From contig NZ_JAIRAU010000011.1 of assembly GCF_020073745.1 (NCBI RefSeq), positions 62,001-126,000 on the forward strand: DNA of 64,000 nucleotides, in the 5' to 3' direction. The notes under the pieces were generated by a model. It saw only the letters and a program-made list of their open reading frames with translations, searched no databases and was not told the origin of the DNA. The stretch is from Nannocystis pusilla (GTDB lineage Bacteria; Myxococcota_A; Polyangia; Nannocystales; Nannocystaceae). Made by a program: the position numbers and the translations under genes. Position 1 is the first letter of the stretch, and the number at the start of each line of letters is the position of its first letter. This document shows positions 17,547 to 26,412 of this stretch, piece by piece.

Positions 17547-18257
17547 ATGGCCTCGCGTAGCTTCTACCTGACGGGTGGCGCCCTGCTCGCCGGCACCGCG
17601 ACCGCGCTCGTGTTGTGGAGCCGCCACGCGCCCGCGCCATCGGCCGAGCCGTCTCCTTCCGCCTCGGGCCCGTCCGACTCCCGCGATCCCGGGGCGCTCG
17701 GCGTCCGCGCCGCGGACCACGACCCCGCCAATCTCCCGGCCGACCCGCCCAGCGAGCGGTCCCGCGACACGCGCCGGATCGGCAATCCGTTCCAATTGAG
17801 CCAGCGAGTGGAGCGGCCCGCCCGTCCAGATGCGCCGCCTGGCCCGCCCGCGCCGCCGGTCGCCGCCAGCCCGGGCCTGAACGCCGAGAGCGAGGCCAGC
17901 GTGGCCGCTCAACCCAAGGTCGTCGCCGCCCTGCGCGCCGACCTCGACCGCCGTCGCGACGCCTTGCGCAAGTCGTGCTGGCCGCAGGGTTCGGACGCCG
18001 CGGCCACCTTCACCGTCGAGGCCACCTACGCCGCCGACGGCACGCTCGTCGCCCTCGGAACCTCCGACGTCGCGGGCATGCCCGGCGTTGGCACCTGTCT
18101 GACAGGACAGATCGCGCAAAAGCCCCCCACCCTCCCCGAGCCCCCTGGCGTCCCCGTCACCGTCGCCGTCCCCATCGCCTTCGCCGGATCGGGGCCGCCG
18201 CCAGCGCCACCCACTCGCGCGGCGTTGATGCCGACGCCGAGTACCGGGTCTCGCTGA
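17547..18257 (+). CDS. AgmX/TonB-like membrane-anchored protein, copy 4
   Basis: 236 aa. N-terminal helix after MASRSFYLTGG, linker with AADHDPANLP, then the conserved domain (KVVAALRADLDRRRDALRKS, FTVEATYAADGTLVALG, GMPGVGTCLTGQ, VPVTVAVPIAFAG). Ribosome site GGAGGA is 6 nt before the ATG. Closest relatives are the copies at 10446 and 13998; the conserved SDVxGMPGVG motif is shared with copy 3 and varies in copy 2. Confidence 0.75.
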   Translation: MASRSFYLTGGALLAGTATALVLWSRHAPAPSAEPSPSASGPSDSRDPGALGVRAADHDPANLPADPPSERSRDTRRIGNPFQLSQRVERPARPDAPPGPPAPPVAASPGLNAESEASVAAQPKVVAALRADLDRRRDALRKSCWPQGSDAAATFTVEATYAADGTLVALGTSDVAGMPGVGTCLTGQIAQKPPTLPEPPGVPVTVAVPIAFAGSGPPPAPPTRAALMPTPSTGSR

Positions 18258-18290
18258 TCGGACTCCGGCGAAGACACCGAGCCGAGGATC

Positions 18291-18515
18291 GCTCCATTCG
18301 CAGGTCGCTGCGACATCGATCGCTCGCCCCGACGATGTCCGGTACCGCTCGGAGCGACGCGCAGTTCCCAGGAGCTGCTCATTCGCAGGTTCCACCGAGC
18401 TCGATCTCACCTCCGGCGATATCGCGTACAGCTCGGAGCGGCGCGCAGTTCCGAGGCGCTGCTCATTCGCAAGTTCCTGCCCCGAGCTCGATCTCACCCC
18501 GGCGATATCGCGTAG
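18291..18515. repeat. 84-bp direct tandem repeat, about 2.7 units
   Basis: Units begin at about 18291, 18375 and 18459. Units 2 and 3 are nearly identical over their shared part (CTGCTCATTCGCA, then GAGCTCGATCTCACC and CGGCGATATCGCGTA), while unit 1 is more diverged. It lies between the collagen cluster and the acyl-CoA dehydrogenase gene. No convincing gene covers it. Confidence 0.7.
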
Positions 18516-18635
18516 CCGCCCGAGCCGGGCGCCGCTGCGGGGCTTTCCGCCCGGGGAAGGCCGATATCCAGGTCGCCGACTCACGCGCAGCGACTGCGCC
18601 GCGTGAGCCTCGCTGTCGCCGCGCGCCCTCCGGTT

Positions 18636-18641
18636 TACGTT
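18636..18641 (+). promoter_or_regulatory. Possible -10 box (TACGTT) for the acyl-CoA dehydrogenase gene
   Basis: TACGTT matches the TAnnnT boxes used elsewhere in the window and would leave an untranslated leader of about 75-85 nt. No clear -35. Confidence 0.25.
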
Positions 18642-18723
18642 GATAATCACCGCCGATTGGGGCGCGCTCACCTCGAGCAACCTCGGCCGCGCGTGCTTGC
18701 CGGTTCGGCCCTGGCGCAAGACG

Positions 18724-19860
18724 ATGGCCGGCATGCACAACGACCCTGGTCCTCATCTTCAGCGCGCGCGGCGGATCCGCGAGGAAGTCATCGTTCCGCA
18801 CGCCTGCGACGTCGATCGCGGCGTGTTTCCGCGGGCCGGCATGCGGGCGCTGGGCGCCGCCGGGCTGCTCGGGCTCCTGAGCGCCGAGGAGGTCGGGGGC
18901 GCCGGCCTCGGTTTGCGCGCCGCCGCGGAGGTCGTCGAGCTGATGGCCGGCGCCTGTGGTTCGACGGCCATGGTCTTGTGTATGCATTATTGTGGCGCCG
19001 TGGTGATCGAGCGCCACGGGCCGCGGGCCGTCCGCGCCGCCATCGCCGCCGGCGATCACATCACCACCCTCGCCTTCTCGGAGGCCGGCTCGCGCAGTCA
19101 CTTTTGGGCCCCGCAGGGCACCGCGCGGGCCGTCGGCGGCAAGATCCGCCTCGACGCCGACAAGAGCTGGTCGACCTCCGCGGGCCAGGCCGACAGCTAC
19201 GTGTGGTCGAGCCAGCCGCTGGCCGTCCAGGAGCTCAGCACATTGTGGCTGGTCCCCGCCACCGCGCCGGGTCTCACCATTCCGCGCCCGTTCGACGGCC
19301 TCGGGCTGCGCGGCAATTCGTCGGCGCCGATCCGCGCCGAGAACGTCCTCGTCGACGAGTCGGCCATGCTCGGCCCCGACGGCGGCGGGCTCGACATCAT
19401 GATGGCCACCATCCTCCCCCACTTTCAGGTCCTCTCCGCCGCCTGCTACATCGGCATCGCCGGCGCCGCCGTGGCCGGCGCCATCGCCCACACCACGCGC
19501 GCCCGCTTCTCGCACATCGATCAGACCCTCGCCGACCTGCCGACGATCCGCGCCTTCGTCGCTCGTTGCATCGTCAAGCGCGACATGGCCCGCGCCCTGC
19601 TCGCCGACACCCTCGCCGCCCTCGAGACCAACCACCCCGACGCCCAGTTGCGCGTGCTCGAGGTCAAGGCCGCCGCCGCCGAGGTCGCCACCGAGGTCAC
19701 CGATCTCGCCATGCGGATCTGCGGCGGCGCGGCCTATCGCAAGGACGTCGGCATCGAGCGCCACTTCCGCGACGCCCACGCCGCGACGGTGATGTCCCCG
19801 ACCACCGACTTGCTGTACGACTTCATCGGCAAGCACGCATGCGGCATGCCGATGCTTTGA
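18724..19860 (+). CDS. Acyl-CoA dehydrogenase family protein
   Basis: 378 aa from MAGMHNDPG (an earlier TTG start is possible but adds an unlikely head). The N-terminal helical domain contains LGLLSAEEVGGAGLG, the middle beta domain TLAFSEAGSRSHFWAP (flavin and substrate loop) and ADKSWSTSAGQADSYVW, and the C-terminal helical domain ends in MRICGGAAYRKDVGIERHFRDAHA, the family signature. The family oxidises acyl-CoA at the alpha-beta bond using FAD and an electron-transfer flavoprotein. The usual catalytic Glu position cannot be set with certainty, so some members with this profile catalyse other steps. It stands alone with no beta-oxidation partners beside it. Confidence 0.85.
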   Translation: MAGMHNDPGPHLQRARRIREEVIVPHACDVDRGVFPRAGMRALGAAGLLGLLSAEEVGGAGLGLRAAAEVVELMAGACGSTAMVLCMHYCGAVVIERHGPRAVRAAIAAGDHITTLAFSEAGSRSHFWAPQGTARAVGGKIRLDADKSWSTSAGQADSYVWSSQPLAVQELSTLWLVPATAPGLTIPRPFDGLGLRGNSSAPIRAENVLVDESAMLGPDGGGLDIMMATILPHFQVLSAACYIGIAGAAVAGAIAHTTRARFSHIDQTLADLPTIRAFVARCIVKRDMARALLADTLAALETNHPDAQLRVLEVKAAAAEVATEVTDLAMRICGGAAYRKDVGIERHFRDAHAATVMSPTTDLLYDFIGKHACGMPML

Positions 19861-20291
19861 AGCGAACCCCGTTCCCGGCTTCCTGGGTCCCCTGTGCATC
19901 AAGACGGTGTTCCGAGCGGGGGAGCGAATTCACAAATCGATGGAGCTTCGCGCTCGGCCGCGGCAGGCCTCCGCTCGGGCCCCTTGACGAGGCCGACACG
20001 TCGCGACGGCGCAGGTGCGGGTCAATCGATGGAGGGATATCGAGCGCGCCTACGCGCACGTGGCGGCGTCCCTCGAGCGGTAGGCGGGCGAGAGCGGCGG
20101 CTGACGGCGATCGGAGTCGGGTCTTGAGCTGCGCGTCGAGCTCGACGTCTCGGCAACGACGCCGCTGTCGGTGAGGAGCCGGAGCCCTCGAACGCTGGGG
20201 CGCAAGATCGGTGTGCGGCAGATTGCTTGCGCGGGCCAGGCAATGAACAACTTTTGGGTCCCGCTACGGGAGGAAGGGACAAGAAGAGACC
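19861..20291. other. Intergenic region, nothing recognised
   Basis: 431 bp without a credible gene, repeat or clear promoter. A purine-rich stretch with GGAGGAAGGGA lies just before the next gene. Confidence 0.5.
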
Positions 20292-21626
20292 GTGAGACGC
20301 GGAGATCGTGAAACGCTACGCCGAATCTCATTCGAGCCCGCGCTGCTCGTCGTGGTTGCCACCGTCCTCGGGAGCGGCTGCGACCCCTATCATTCGTGTA
20401 CAGCCAAGGAAGGTGCGCTCGGCCAGGCCTGCGAGGGGGAGGGCTGCGCGGTCGCCGTCGACATCGAGGTCACCTGTCCGGACGACGCGATCGCCGAACA
20501 GGTCGAGCTAGCGATCGATGATCAGGGCGTCTGGGGCAACTTCTATGTCGGTCCCGAGGGCGGCTGGCGCTCGTTCCGGAGCCAGCAAGCGGGGTTCTCG
20601 TGGACCCAGCCCGCGCCGGGCCTCGGTTTCGCCGGCCAGGAGGCCGACGGGACCGTGTATCGCTATCTCGACAGCCCGGGGTACCTGCGGTCGACGGCGA
20701 GCGGCTGGGAGGAGGTCGCGGTCCCGGATCTGCCGGTCAACTTCGTCGGCAGCGAGGGCTTCCGCGTCCGGCCCGACAGCGCCGGCAACCTCTACGCGTC
20801 GTTCCGGACCGGCGACGAGTCCGGGCAGCTTCGATTTGCCAGCAAGGCCGGCGACGTGTGGTCCTGGACGTCGCTGGGATCCTGGGATCCCAATACGATC
20901 GGGGAATACGTCGGCAAGGACGCGTGGGACCGGGCCTTCTCGCTGATCCACACCGGCGACTGGGACGGCGGCCCGCAGGTCCTCCTGAACTTCGCGCATT
21001 TCGACAGCATGCCGGTCGGCGAGAGCGGTGAGCTGGGCCGGGTGGCCAATCCGCCCCGGCCCGCGTCCGGCGGCGACGCTCCGATCGCCACGCTGCGGCG
21101 AGCGCAGGGCGCCCACAAGCTGCTGTCGGTCGTCGACGGCGATAATTGGACAGAGACGGCGATCCCCGGCACCGCGCCGATCAGCGGCGGCTGTCCCGCT
21201 GTATACAACGCCGCTGACCCGACGTGCCCGCCCTGCCACGCCGAGCTGGAGGGCATCGAGGACGGCGCGTACCAGCTCGCGCGCATCAGCGGGGGGCAGC
21301 TGTGGGGCGCGTGGTTCGTGACCCGGGCCGCGATCGACGTGACCTACACCCCCGAGCCGCGCGCCTCCGGGTGGCGATGCGTGGGCACCAGCAGCGCGAG
21401 CGCCTCGGGCACGCTCCACCTCGCCGAGCTGGGCGCGGACGGCTCGTTGGGGCGGACCCTCGCGTACGAATTCGAGGATGTCGGATTCGTCGGCACCTTC
21501 GGCGGGCGCGAGATGGCGATCGCGGCGTTCGGCCAACGAGTCGCGGTGATGTTCGGGTCCCGTCAGGCCTCCAGCAGCGGCCTGGGCCTGCGTCTGCTGG
21601 TGTTCGACACCAGCAAGATCCCGTGA
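20292..21626 (+). CDS. Lipoprotein of unknown function, possibly beta-propeller
   Basis: 444 aa from a GTG preceded by a purine-rich ribosome region. Signal peptide PALLVVVATVLGSGC gives a lipobox with the Cys near residue 30. The mature part is beta-rich with recurring Trp/Gly/Asp turns (GTVYRYLDSPG, DSAGNLYASFR, KDAWDRAFSLIHTGDW, GDGDNW-type) that suggest a propeller of short blades, and a CPPC pair near residue 317. No catalytic motif. Probably an outer-membrane or periplasmic lipoprotein. Confidence 0.7.
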   Translation: MRRGDRETLRRISFEPALLVVVATVLGSGCDPYHSCTAKEGALGQACEGEGCAVAVDIEVTCPDDAIAEQVELAIDDQGVWGNFYVGPEGGWRSFRSQQAGFSWTQPAPGLGFAGQEADGTVYRYLDSPGYLRSTASGWEEVAVPDLPVNFVGSEGFRVRPDSAGNLYASFRTGDESGQLRFASKAGDVWSWTSLGSWDPNTIGEYVGKDAWDRAFSLIHTGDWDGGPQVLLNFAHFDSMPVGESGELGRVANPPRPASGGDAPIATLRRAQGAHKLLSVVDGDNWTETAIPGTAPISGGCPAVYNAADPTCPPCHAELEGIEDGAYQLARISGGQLWGAWFVTRAAIDVTYTPEPRASGWRCVGTSSASASGTLHLAELGADGSLGRTLAYEFEDVGFVGTFGGREMAIAAFGQRVAVMFGSRQASSSGLGLRLLVFDTSKIP

Positions 21627-21708
21627 GACACTGCGCGACGTGTATCGGGCTCGCACCTCGGCTCGCACTCGGTCCCCTCACATTCGCAGTTGTGGCCGGG
21701 GATGAATC

Positions 21709-22053
21709 ATGTCGGAGATACCGCCCGAGGCTGCCGATCTGCTGTTTCCGGCCACCCTCGATTTGTATTACTCGTGGAACCATACATGGGGCGTCGACGA
21801 GAACATCTCCGAGATTTTGCGCGCATTTCCGCAGTTCTCGTCGAGCCGCGATCGGCTGGTGGAGGAGGCAAAGCGATTGCTTCGCAACAGGAGGCGGCCG
21901 TTCAACGGAGAGTTTCATCTCTTCAGAGAGGAAGAGGACGCGATGATCGGGCGTGTGCGCCGGGCCCAGGCGGTCGACCTGGCCCACGTGGTCCGCTGGA
22001 CCGGCTCGAATACGCCCTGGGGCGGCGAGGCGGAGCCGGGTGATGGGTCCTAG
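21709..22053 (+). CDS. Small protein of unknown function
   Basis: 114 aa, no signal peptide. It begins MSEIPPEAADLLFPATLDLY and has a basic helical middle (RDRLVEEAKRLLRNRRRPF). The codon pattern is consistent with a real gene; the first 60 codons are less GC-rich than their surroundings, which may indicate recent acquisition. It starts about 80 nt after the lipoprotein stop with a weak GGGGAT ribosome site. No family recognised. Confidence 0.5.
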   Translation: MSEIPPEAADLLFPATLDLYYSWNHTWGVDENISEILRAFPQFSSSRDRLVEEAKRLLRNRRRPFNGEFHLFREEEDAMIGRVRRAQAVDLAHVVRWTGSNTPWGGEAEPGDGS

Positions 22054-22181
22054 CTAGGTCGCGTCCTGCCGTTTGGCTGCCTGCGGCGGCTCCGCCGCCG
22101 GCTGGAGCGCGGCGGGCCGCGGCGTGTCCAGCCACGAGCTCCCTCCCGCGCGGGCGCACGCGCCCAACCTTTCCTGGATCC

Positions 22182-23774
22182 ATGGCGGAACCGGCCGGCG
22201 AGCATTATGTGTCGCCCGTGACCAGCACAACGGACCACGAACTCGGGCTCCTCATCGGGGTCCTGCCCGCCGAGCTGCAGAGCGCCGTGCACGCGCTCCC
22301 GCCGGCGCAGTTGCTCGAGGTGGTGATGGACCTCGGTCGCACGCCCGAGGCCCGGCTCGAGGGCCGTGCCGAACGCCTCGCTGGCACGCCGGTCAGCCGC
22401 GCGGATATCGACGCTGTGCTCAGGGGGTTGAGCCCCGTGGGCGAGGACAACCGCACCGGCATCGAGGGCACGCTGCACCGGATCTCGGTCATCCGGAACC
22501 GGCGCGGCGACGTCGTGGGGCTGACCCTCCGCGTCGGGCGCGCGGTGGTCGGCGCGATCGAGCTGCTGCGGGACCTGGTCGAGACCGGGCAGAACGTGCT
22601 GCTGCTGGGCCGGCCGGGCGTCGGCAAGACGACCAAGCTGCGGGAGATCGCGCGCGTGCTGGCCGACGACCTGGGCCGGCGCGTCGTCGTGGTCGACACC
22701 TCCAACGAGATCGGCGGCGACGGCGACGTGCCGCACTCCGGCATCGGTGCCGCGCGGCGGATGCAGGTGCCGCGGCCCGACCGCCAGCACGCAGTGATGA
22801 TCGAAGCGGTCGAGAACCACATGCCCGAGGTGATCATCGTCGACGAGATCGGCACCGCGGCCGAGGCCGCCGCCGCGCGCACCATCGCCGAGCGCGGGGT
22901 GCAGCTCATCGGTACGGCGCACGGCAACACGCTCGAGAACCTGATTTTGAACCCGACCCTCTCGGACCTGGTCGGCGGCGTGCACACCGTCACGCTCGGA
23001 GACGAGGAGGCGCGGCGGCGACGCTCCGCAAAGACGGTGACCGAGCGCCGAGGCGCTCCCACCTTCGACGTCGTGATCGAGATGGTCGGGCGCGACGAGA
23101 TCGTGGTCCACCACGACGCGGGCGCCGCGGTCGACCGGTTGCTCGCCGGCGAGGCCGTGAGGGGCGAGCGCCGGCAACCGGGCCGCGCGCTCGCGTCCGC
23201 CGTCCCCGCGGCCGCGCCCGAGGCCCCTGCCGCGCCCGCCACCCGCGCTCGCGTGGGGCACCCGGCCACGTGGGAGGGCCCGGTGCGGATCTACCTGCAC
23301 GCGATCAGCCGCGACCTCCTGGTCCGCGCGCTGCGAGACGTCGCCGCGGACGCGCGGATCGTGAACAACCCCGAGCACGCGGACATGATCTTCGCGCTGC
23401 GCGCCCGGGCGGACGACCAGAAGATCCGCCGGCTGGCGGAGGACGGTCGGCCGGTGCACACGGTCAAGCGCAACAGCGGTTCGGAGCTGCGACGCGCGCT
23501 GCAGGCCGCCTTCCCGACCGTGCCGGGCATCGATGACGAGCTCGTCCGCGAGGCCATCGTCGAGCTCGAGCAGGCGATCGAGCGAGCCGTGCGCGAGAAC
23601 ATCACCGTGGCGCTGCGGGCTCAGCCGCCGCCACTGCGCAAGGTGCAGCACCGATTCGCGGCCCGGCACCACCTCATCGAGGTCTACTCCGAGGGCAACG
23701 AACCCTTCCGCCACCTGGTCGTTCGCCCCGCCGAGGGCGACGATTTCGACGAAGACGAGGCGGTCGCGCCCTGA
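22182..23774 (+). CDS. SpoIIIAA/Ycf45-type AAA ATPase with C-terminal R3H domain
   Basis: 530 aa, cytoplasmic. Walker A GRPGVGKTT near residue 145, Walker B VIIVDEIGT near 222, and the AHGNTLENL motif near 245 of the SpoIIIAA/Ycf45 branch of secretion-type ATPases. A Pro/Ala linker (about 330-360) leads to a helical part and then a C-terminal R3H-like domain with RKVQH (Arg-x3-His) near 485, a single-stranded nucleic-acid binding fold. Proteins with this order are known in cyanobacteria and some Gram-negatives but their role is not settled. It stands alone; it is not next to sporulation or pilus genes. Confidence 0.85.
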   Translation: MAEPAGEHYVSPVTSTTDHELGLLIGVLPAELQSAVHALPPAQLLEVVMDLGRTPEARLEGRAERLAGTPVSRADIDAVLRGLSPVGEDNRTGIEGTLHRISVIRNRRGDVVGLTLRVGRAVVGAIELLRDLVETGQNVLLLGRPGVGKTTKLREIARVLADDLGRRVVVVDTSNEIGGDGDVPHSGIGAARRMQVPRPDRQHAVMIEAVENHMPEVIIVDEIGTAAEAAAARTIAERGVQLIGTAHGNTLENLILNPTLSDLVGGVHTVTLGDEEARRRRSAKTVTERRGAPTFDVVIEMVGRDEIVVHHDAGAAVDRLLAGEAVRGERRQPGRALASAVPAAAPEAPAAPATRARVGHPATWEGPVRIYLHAISRDLLVRALRDVAADARIVNNPEHADMIFALRARADDQKIRRLAEDGRPVHTVKRNSGSELRRALQAAFPTVPGIDDELVREAIVELEQAIERAVRENITVALRAQPPPLRKVQHRFAARHHLIEVYSEGNEPFRHLVVRPAEGDDFDEDEAVAP

Positions 23775-24112
23775 CCCTCGCCCTGGAACCGTCCGGTCTG
23801 TCGCGCCCGAAACGTGCAGCAGTTCACGGAGCGCTATCGGCAGCGCCCGGCCGGCTCCCTGTCGCCCTCGCGGCCGTGCTCGTGGGGATCATGACGCCGC
23901 GGCACCTGCCCCGGCTTCATGTGATTCGATCTGTCCTTCATCGGCAACATGCGTGCGGCCTGCCGAGGCTGCGTCGACCGATGCGCGGATACGCCGGCGT
24001 TGCGGTTCGTCGTCGGTGGCGATAGCTTGGCGTTCATGCTCGAGCCACACGAGGTCGTCTCGCCGATGGAGCACGGATGTCGCCGGCGCGACGCGTTCAC
24101 CGGTGAGCCGGC
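23775..24112. other. Intergenic region
   Basis: 338 bp, no gene or strong signal seen. A weak CTGTCC-type inverted repeat lies near 23930. Confidence 0.45.
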
Positions 24113-24646
24113 ATGACGGCCCCTCGCATCGAACCCGGCGGCCTCGAGGAGCTCGGTCTCGTCAACTGGCTGCTGTGCCGCGTACTCTCGCGGGCGGCCG
24201 GCGTCCGCGACGCTCGCCTCTTTAGCACCCTCGGGCGCCAGCGCGGGCTCTTCCGCGCCTGGCTGCGCTTTGCCGGGCGCTTGATGCCCGGCGGCACGCT
24301 GTCGCGTCACGAGGCCGAGCTCGTGATCTTGCGGGTCGCCCACCTGCGACAGTGCGCCTACGAGTTCGATCATCACCTGCGGCTCGGTCGCCGCGTCGGC
24401 GTCGGCCCCGAGCAGGTCGAGCGGCTCCTCGCCGGCCCGACGGACCCGGGCTGGAGCGACCGCCACCGCGCCCTCCTCGCCGCCGTCGACGCCCTCGTCA
24501 CGACGAAGAACATCGGCGACCCCGAGTGGGCGGCGCTCTCGTCCCACTACAGCGAGCCGCAGCGGATCGAGCTGTGCATGCTGGTCGGCCACTACGAGCT
24601 GCTCGCCACCACGATCGCCACCCTCCGGATCGACCGCGACTTCTGA
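24113..24646 (+). CDS. Carboxymuconolactone decarboxylase (AhpD-like) family protein
   Basis: 177 aa, all-helical. The family core is ELVILRVAHLRQCAYEFDHHLRLGRRVG near residues 65-92, with the typical Glu, Tyr-Glu and His-His positions. The redox CxxC of true AhpD is absent: one Cys remains (QCAYE). That favours a non-peroxidase member. It ends 7 bp from the TetR gene, convergent, and lies in a CMD-TetR-SDR neighbourhood common in lipid or xenobiotic catabolism. Start ATG preceded by a weak GGTGAG. Confidence 0.8.
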   Translation: MTAPRIEPGGLEELGLVNWLLCRVLSRAAGVRDARLFSTLGRQRGLFRAWLRFAGRLMPGGTLSRHEAELVILRVAHLRQCAYEFDHHLRLGRRVGVGPEQVERLLAGPTDPGWSDRHRALLAAVDALVTTKNIGDPEWAALSSHYSEPQRIELCMLVGHYELLATTIATLRIDRDF

Positions 24647-24653
24647 GCGGCCT

Positions 24654-25316
24654 TTATTCGGCCGACGGCAGCGGCGACACGCCCGGGCCCGCGCCGGCGA
24701 GCGTCGCCGTGGCGATCCGCAGCATCACACGCCGTGCCCGGGCGAGGCTCGCGTCGCTCACCCGGCGCCCCTCGTCGCCCTCCTCGAGCACGAGCCGCAC
24801 CACGCCCTCGAGCGCGAGCAAGAGCCCGCGGACGAGCAGCGGATCGACCTGCTCGCGCCGGCCGTCGCCCGCGCCGATCAGTAGCTCGACGAGCGCCGCG
24901 TGGGTCTCCATCCTCCGCGCGTGCAGGGGCGACTCGTGTCGCTGCGCCTCGCCGCCGAGGACGAAGATCAGGCGCCCGAACTCACGCGCGTTGTCGAGGT
25001 GCGCGTCGACGCAGCGCTCGAGCTGACGCAGCGGGGCGGGCTCCTCCCGGACCGCCTGGCGACAGGCCGCCACCAGCTGCTCCGTCCCGAACTCGTACAG
25101 CGCAGCCGCGACGTCCTCCTTGCTCCCGTACAGGCGATAGAACGTCCGCCGCGACACGCCCGCTGCGACCAGCAGGTGCTCGACCGAGGTCGCTCGCAGC
25201 CCGCGCTCCGCGAACGTCAGCGCGGCCCCGGCGAGGATCATCAGACGCGCCTGGTCCTCGCCGAGCTGCATGCCCGGCGCCCGGGTGGACTTCGACTCGT
25301 GAACGCGGGGCGGCAT
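24654..25316 (-). CDS. TetR-family repressor
   Basis: 220 aa; MQLGEDQAR at residue 16 is an alternative start. HTH near residues 30-75 (ERGLRATSVEHLLVAAGVSR and RTFYRLYGSKEDV), then a ligand domain. It is divergent from the SDR gene at 25545 and shares with it a promoter region holding a 19-bp palindrome between TTGACT and the -10. The same palindrome in the same promoter position lies before the lipase gene and upstream of the GH25 gene, so this protein is the natural candidate for a local regulator of three units. Ligand unknown. Confidence 0.88.
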   Translation of the reverse strand: MPPRVHESKSTRAPGMQLGEDQARLMILAGAALTFAERGLRATSVEHLLVAAGVSRRTFYRLYGSKEDVAAALYEFGTEQLVAACRQAVREEPAPLRQLERCVDAHLDNAREFGRLIFVLGGEAQRHESPLHARRMETHAALVELLIGAGDGRREQVDPLLVRGLLLALEGVVRLVLEEGDEGRRVSDASLARARRVMLRIATATLAGAGPGVSPLPSAE

Positions 25317-25362
25317 GTCGTGGGGCCGCAGCGTAACCCTCCGATCGTCCGCTGCCGAGGAC

Positions 25363-25391
25363 TTGACTCATGGTATACACGATGTTTACTG
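25363..25391 (+). promoter_or_regulatory. SDR promoter with TetR-type operator
   Basis: -35 TTGACT (25363-25368), 17-bp spacer, -10-like TTACTG (25386-25391). The spacer holds the operator GGTATACACGATGTTTACT (25372-25390), an imperfect palindrome. It would serve SDR expression and autoregulation of the divergent tetR gene. Confidence 0.6.
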
Positions 25392-25544
25392 TCCTCTCCC
25401 CGTGCAGCTCGCCACCTCGCCGATCCCGCGCGGCCTCGCGCTGACGGCCCCCGCCTCGTTCACGCGGCTCGCCTGCGGCCCGCCGGGCGTCGACACGGCC
25501 GGTGCGTCGGGCTCGTCCGGCGGAGACTGGTCCGGCGTGCGCCC

Positions 25545-26381
25545 ATGAAGGTCCGCGGCAAGAAGTGCCTGATCACCGGAGCCGCCAGCGGCATCGGCCG
25601 CGCGACTGCCCTCGCCGCGGCCGCGCGGGGCGCCGACCTGTTCCTGACCGACATCGACGGCGCAAAGCTGGCGGCGGTCGTCGGCGAGGTCCAGCGCGCA
25701 GGCGGACGGGTGAGCGCACACGCGGCGTTCGACATCGCCGACCTCGCGGCCGTGCGCCGCTTCGCCGACGCCGTCCACGCCGCGCACCGCAGCCTCGACG
25801 TCGTGATGAACATCGCCGGCATCTCGGTGTGGGGCCTCGTCGAGGAGCTCGAGCCTGCGCACTGGCAGCGCGTCGTCGACGTCAACCTGATGGGGCCGAT
25901 CCACGTGATCCAGTGCTTCATCCCGCCGATGATCGCCGCCGGTCGCGGCGGCCACCTCGTCAACGTCGCCTCGGCCGCGGCCTTGTTCGGTCTGCCGTGG
26001 CACGCGGCCTACAGCGCCAGCAAATTCGGGCTACGCGGCCTGTCCGAGGTCCTGCGCTTCGACCTGCGACGCCATGGCATCGGCGTCAGTCTCGTCTGTC
26101 CCGGCGCCGTCGATACGCCGCTCGTCGACAGCGTGCAGATCTTCGGCGTCGACACCTCCCGGCCCGACATGGTCGAGCTGCGGCGCCGCTTCCGTCGCCA
26201 CGCGGTGACGCCCGCGGCGGTCGCCGAGGCGATCCTCCGCGGGGTCGAGCGCGACCAATACATGGTCTTCACCTCGCTCGATATCCGCGTCGGCCACTGG
26301 TTCCAGCAGAAATTCGCGCTCCCCTACGAGTGGCTCATGCGTCGCCTCAACGACCGCCTCCACCGCCTCCGGTCGATGTGA
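25545..26381 (+). CDS. Short-chain dehydrogenase/reductase
   Basis: 278 aa. NAD(P)-binding TGAASGIG near residue 12, NIAG near 90, catalytic Ser (NVASA) near 142 and YSASK near 155: a complete classical SDR set. The C-terminal part (MVFTSLDIRVGHWFQQKF) resembles SDRs acting on large hydrophobic substrates. Start chosen at MKVRGKKCLITG since the fold begins there. Divergent from TetR and under the operator promoter. Confidence 0.9.
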   Translation: MKVRGKKCLITGAASGIGRATALAAAARGADLFLTDIDGAKLAAVVGEVQRAGGRVSAHAAFDIADLAAVRRFADAVHAAHRSLDVVMNIAGISVWGLVEELEPAHWQRVVDVNLMGPIHVIQCFIPPMIAAGRGGHLVNVASAAALFGLPWHAAYSASKFGLRGLSEVLRFDLRRHGIGVSLVCPGAVDTPLVDSVQIFGVDTSRPDMVELRRRFRRHAVTPAAVAEAILRGVERDQYMVFTSLDIRVGHWFQQKFALPYEWLMRRLNDRLHRLRSM

Positions 26382-26412
26382 GGCGGCGAGGGTCGCGGAA
26401 GGACGCGCGCGC

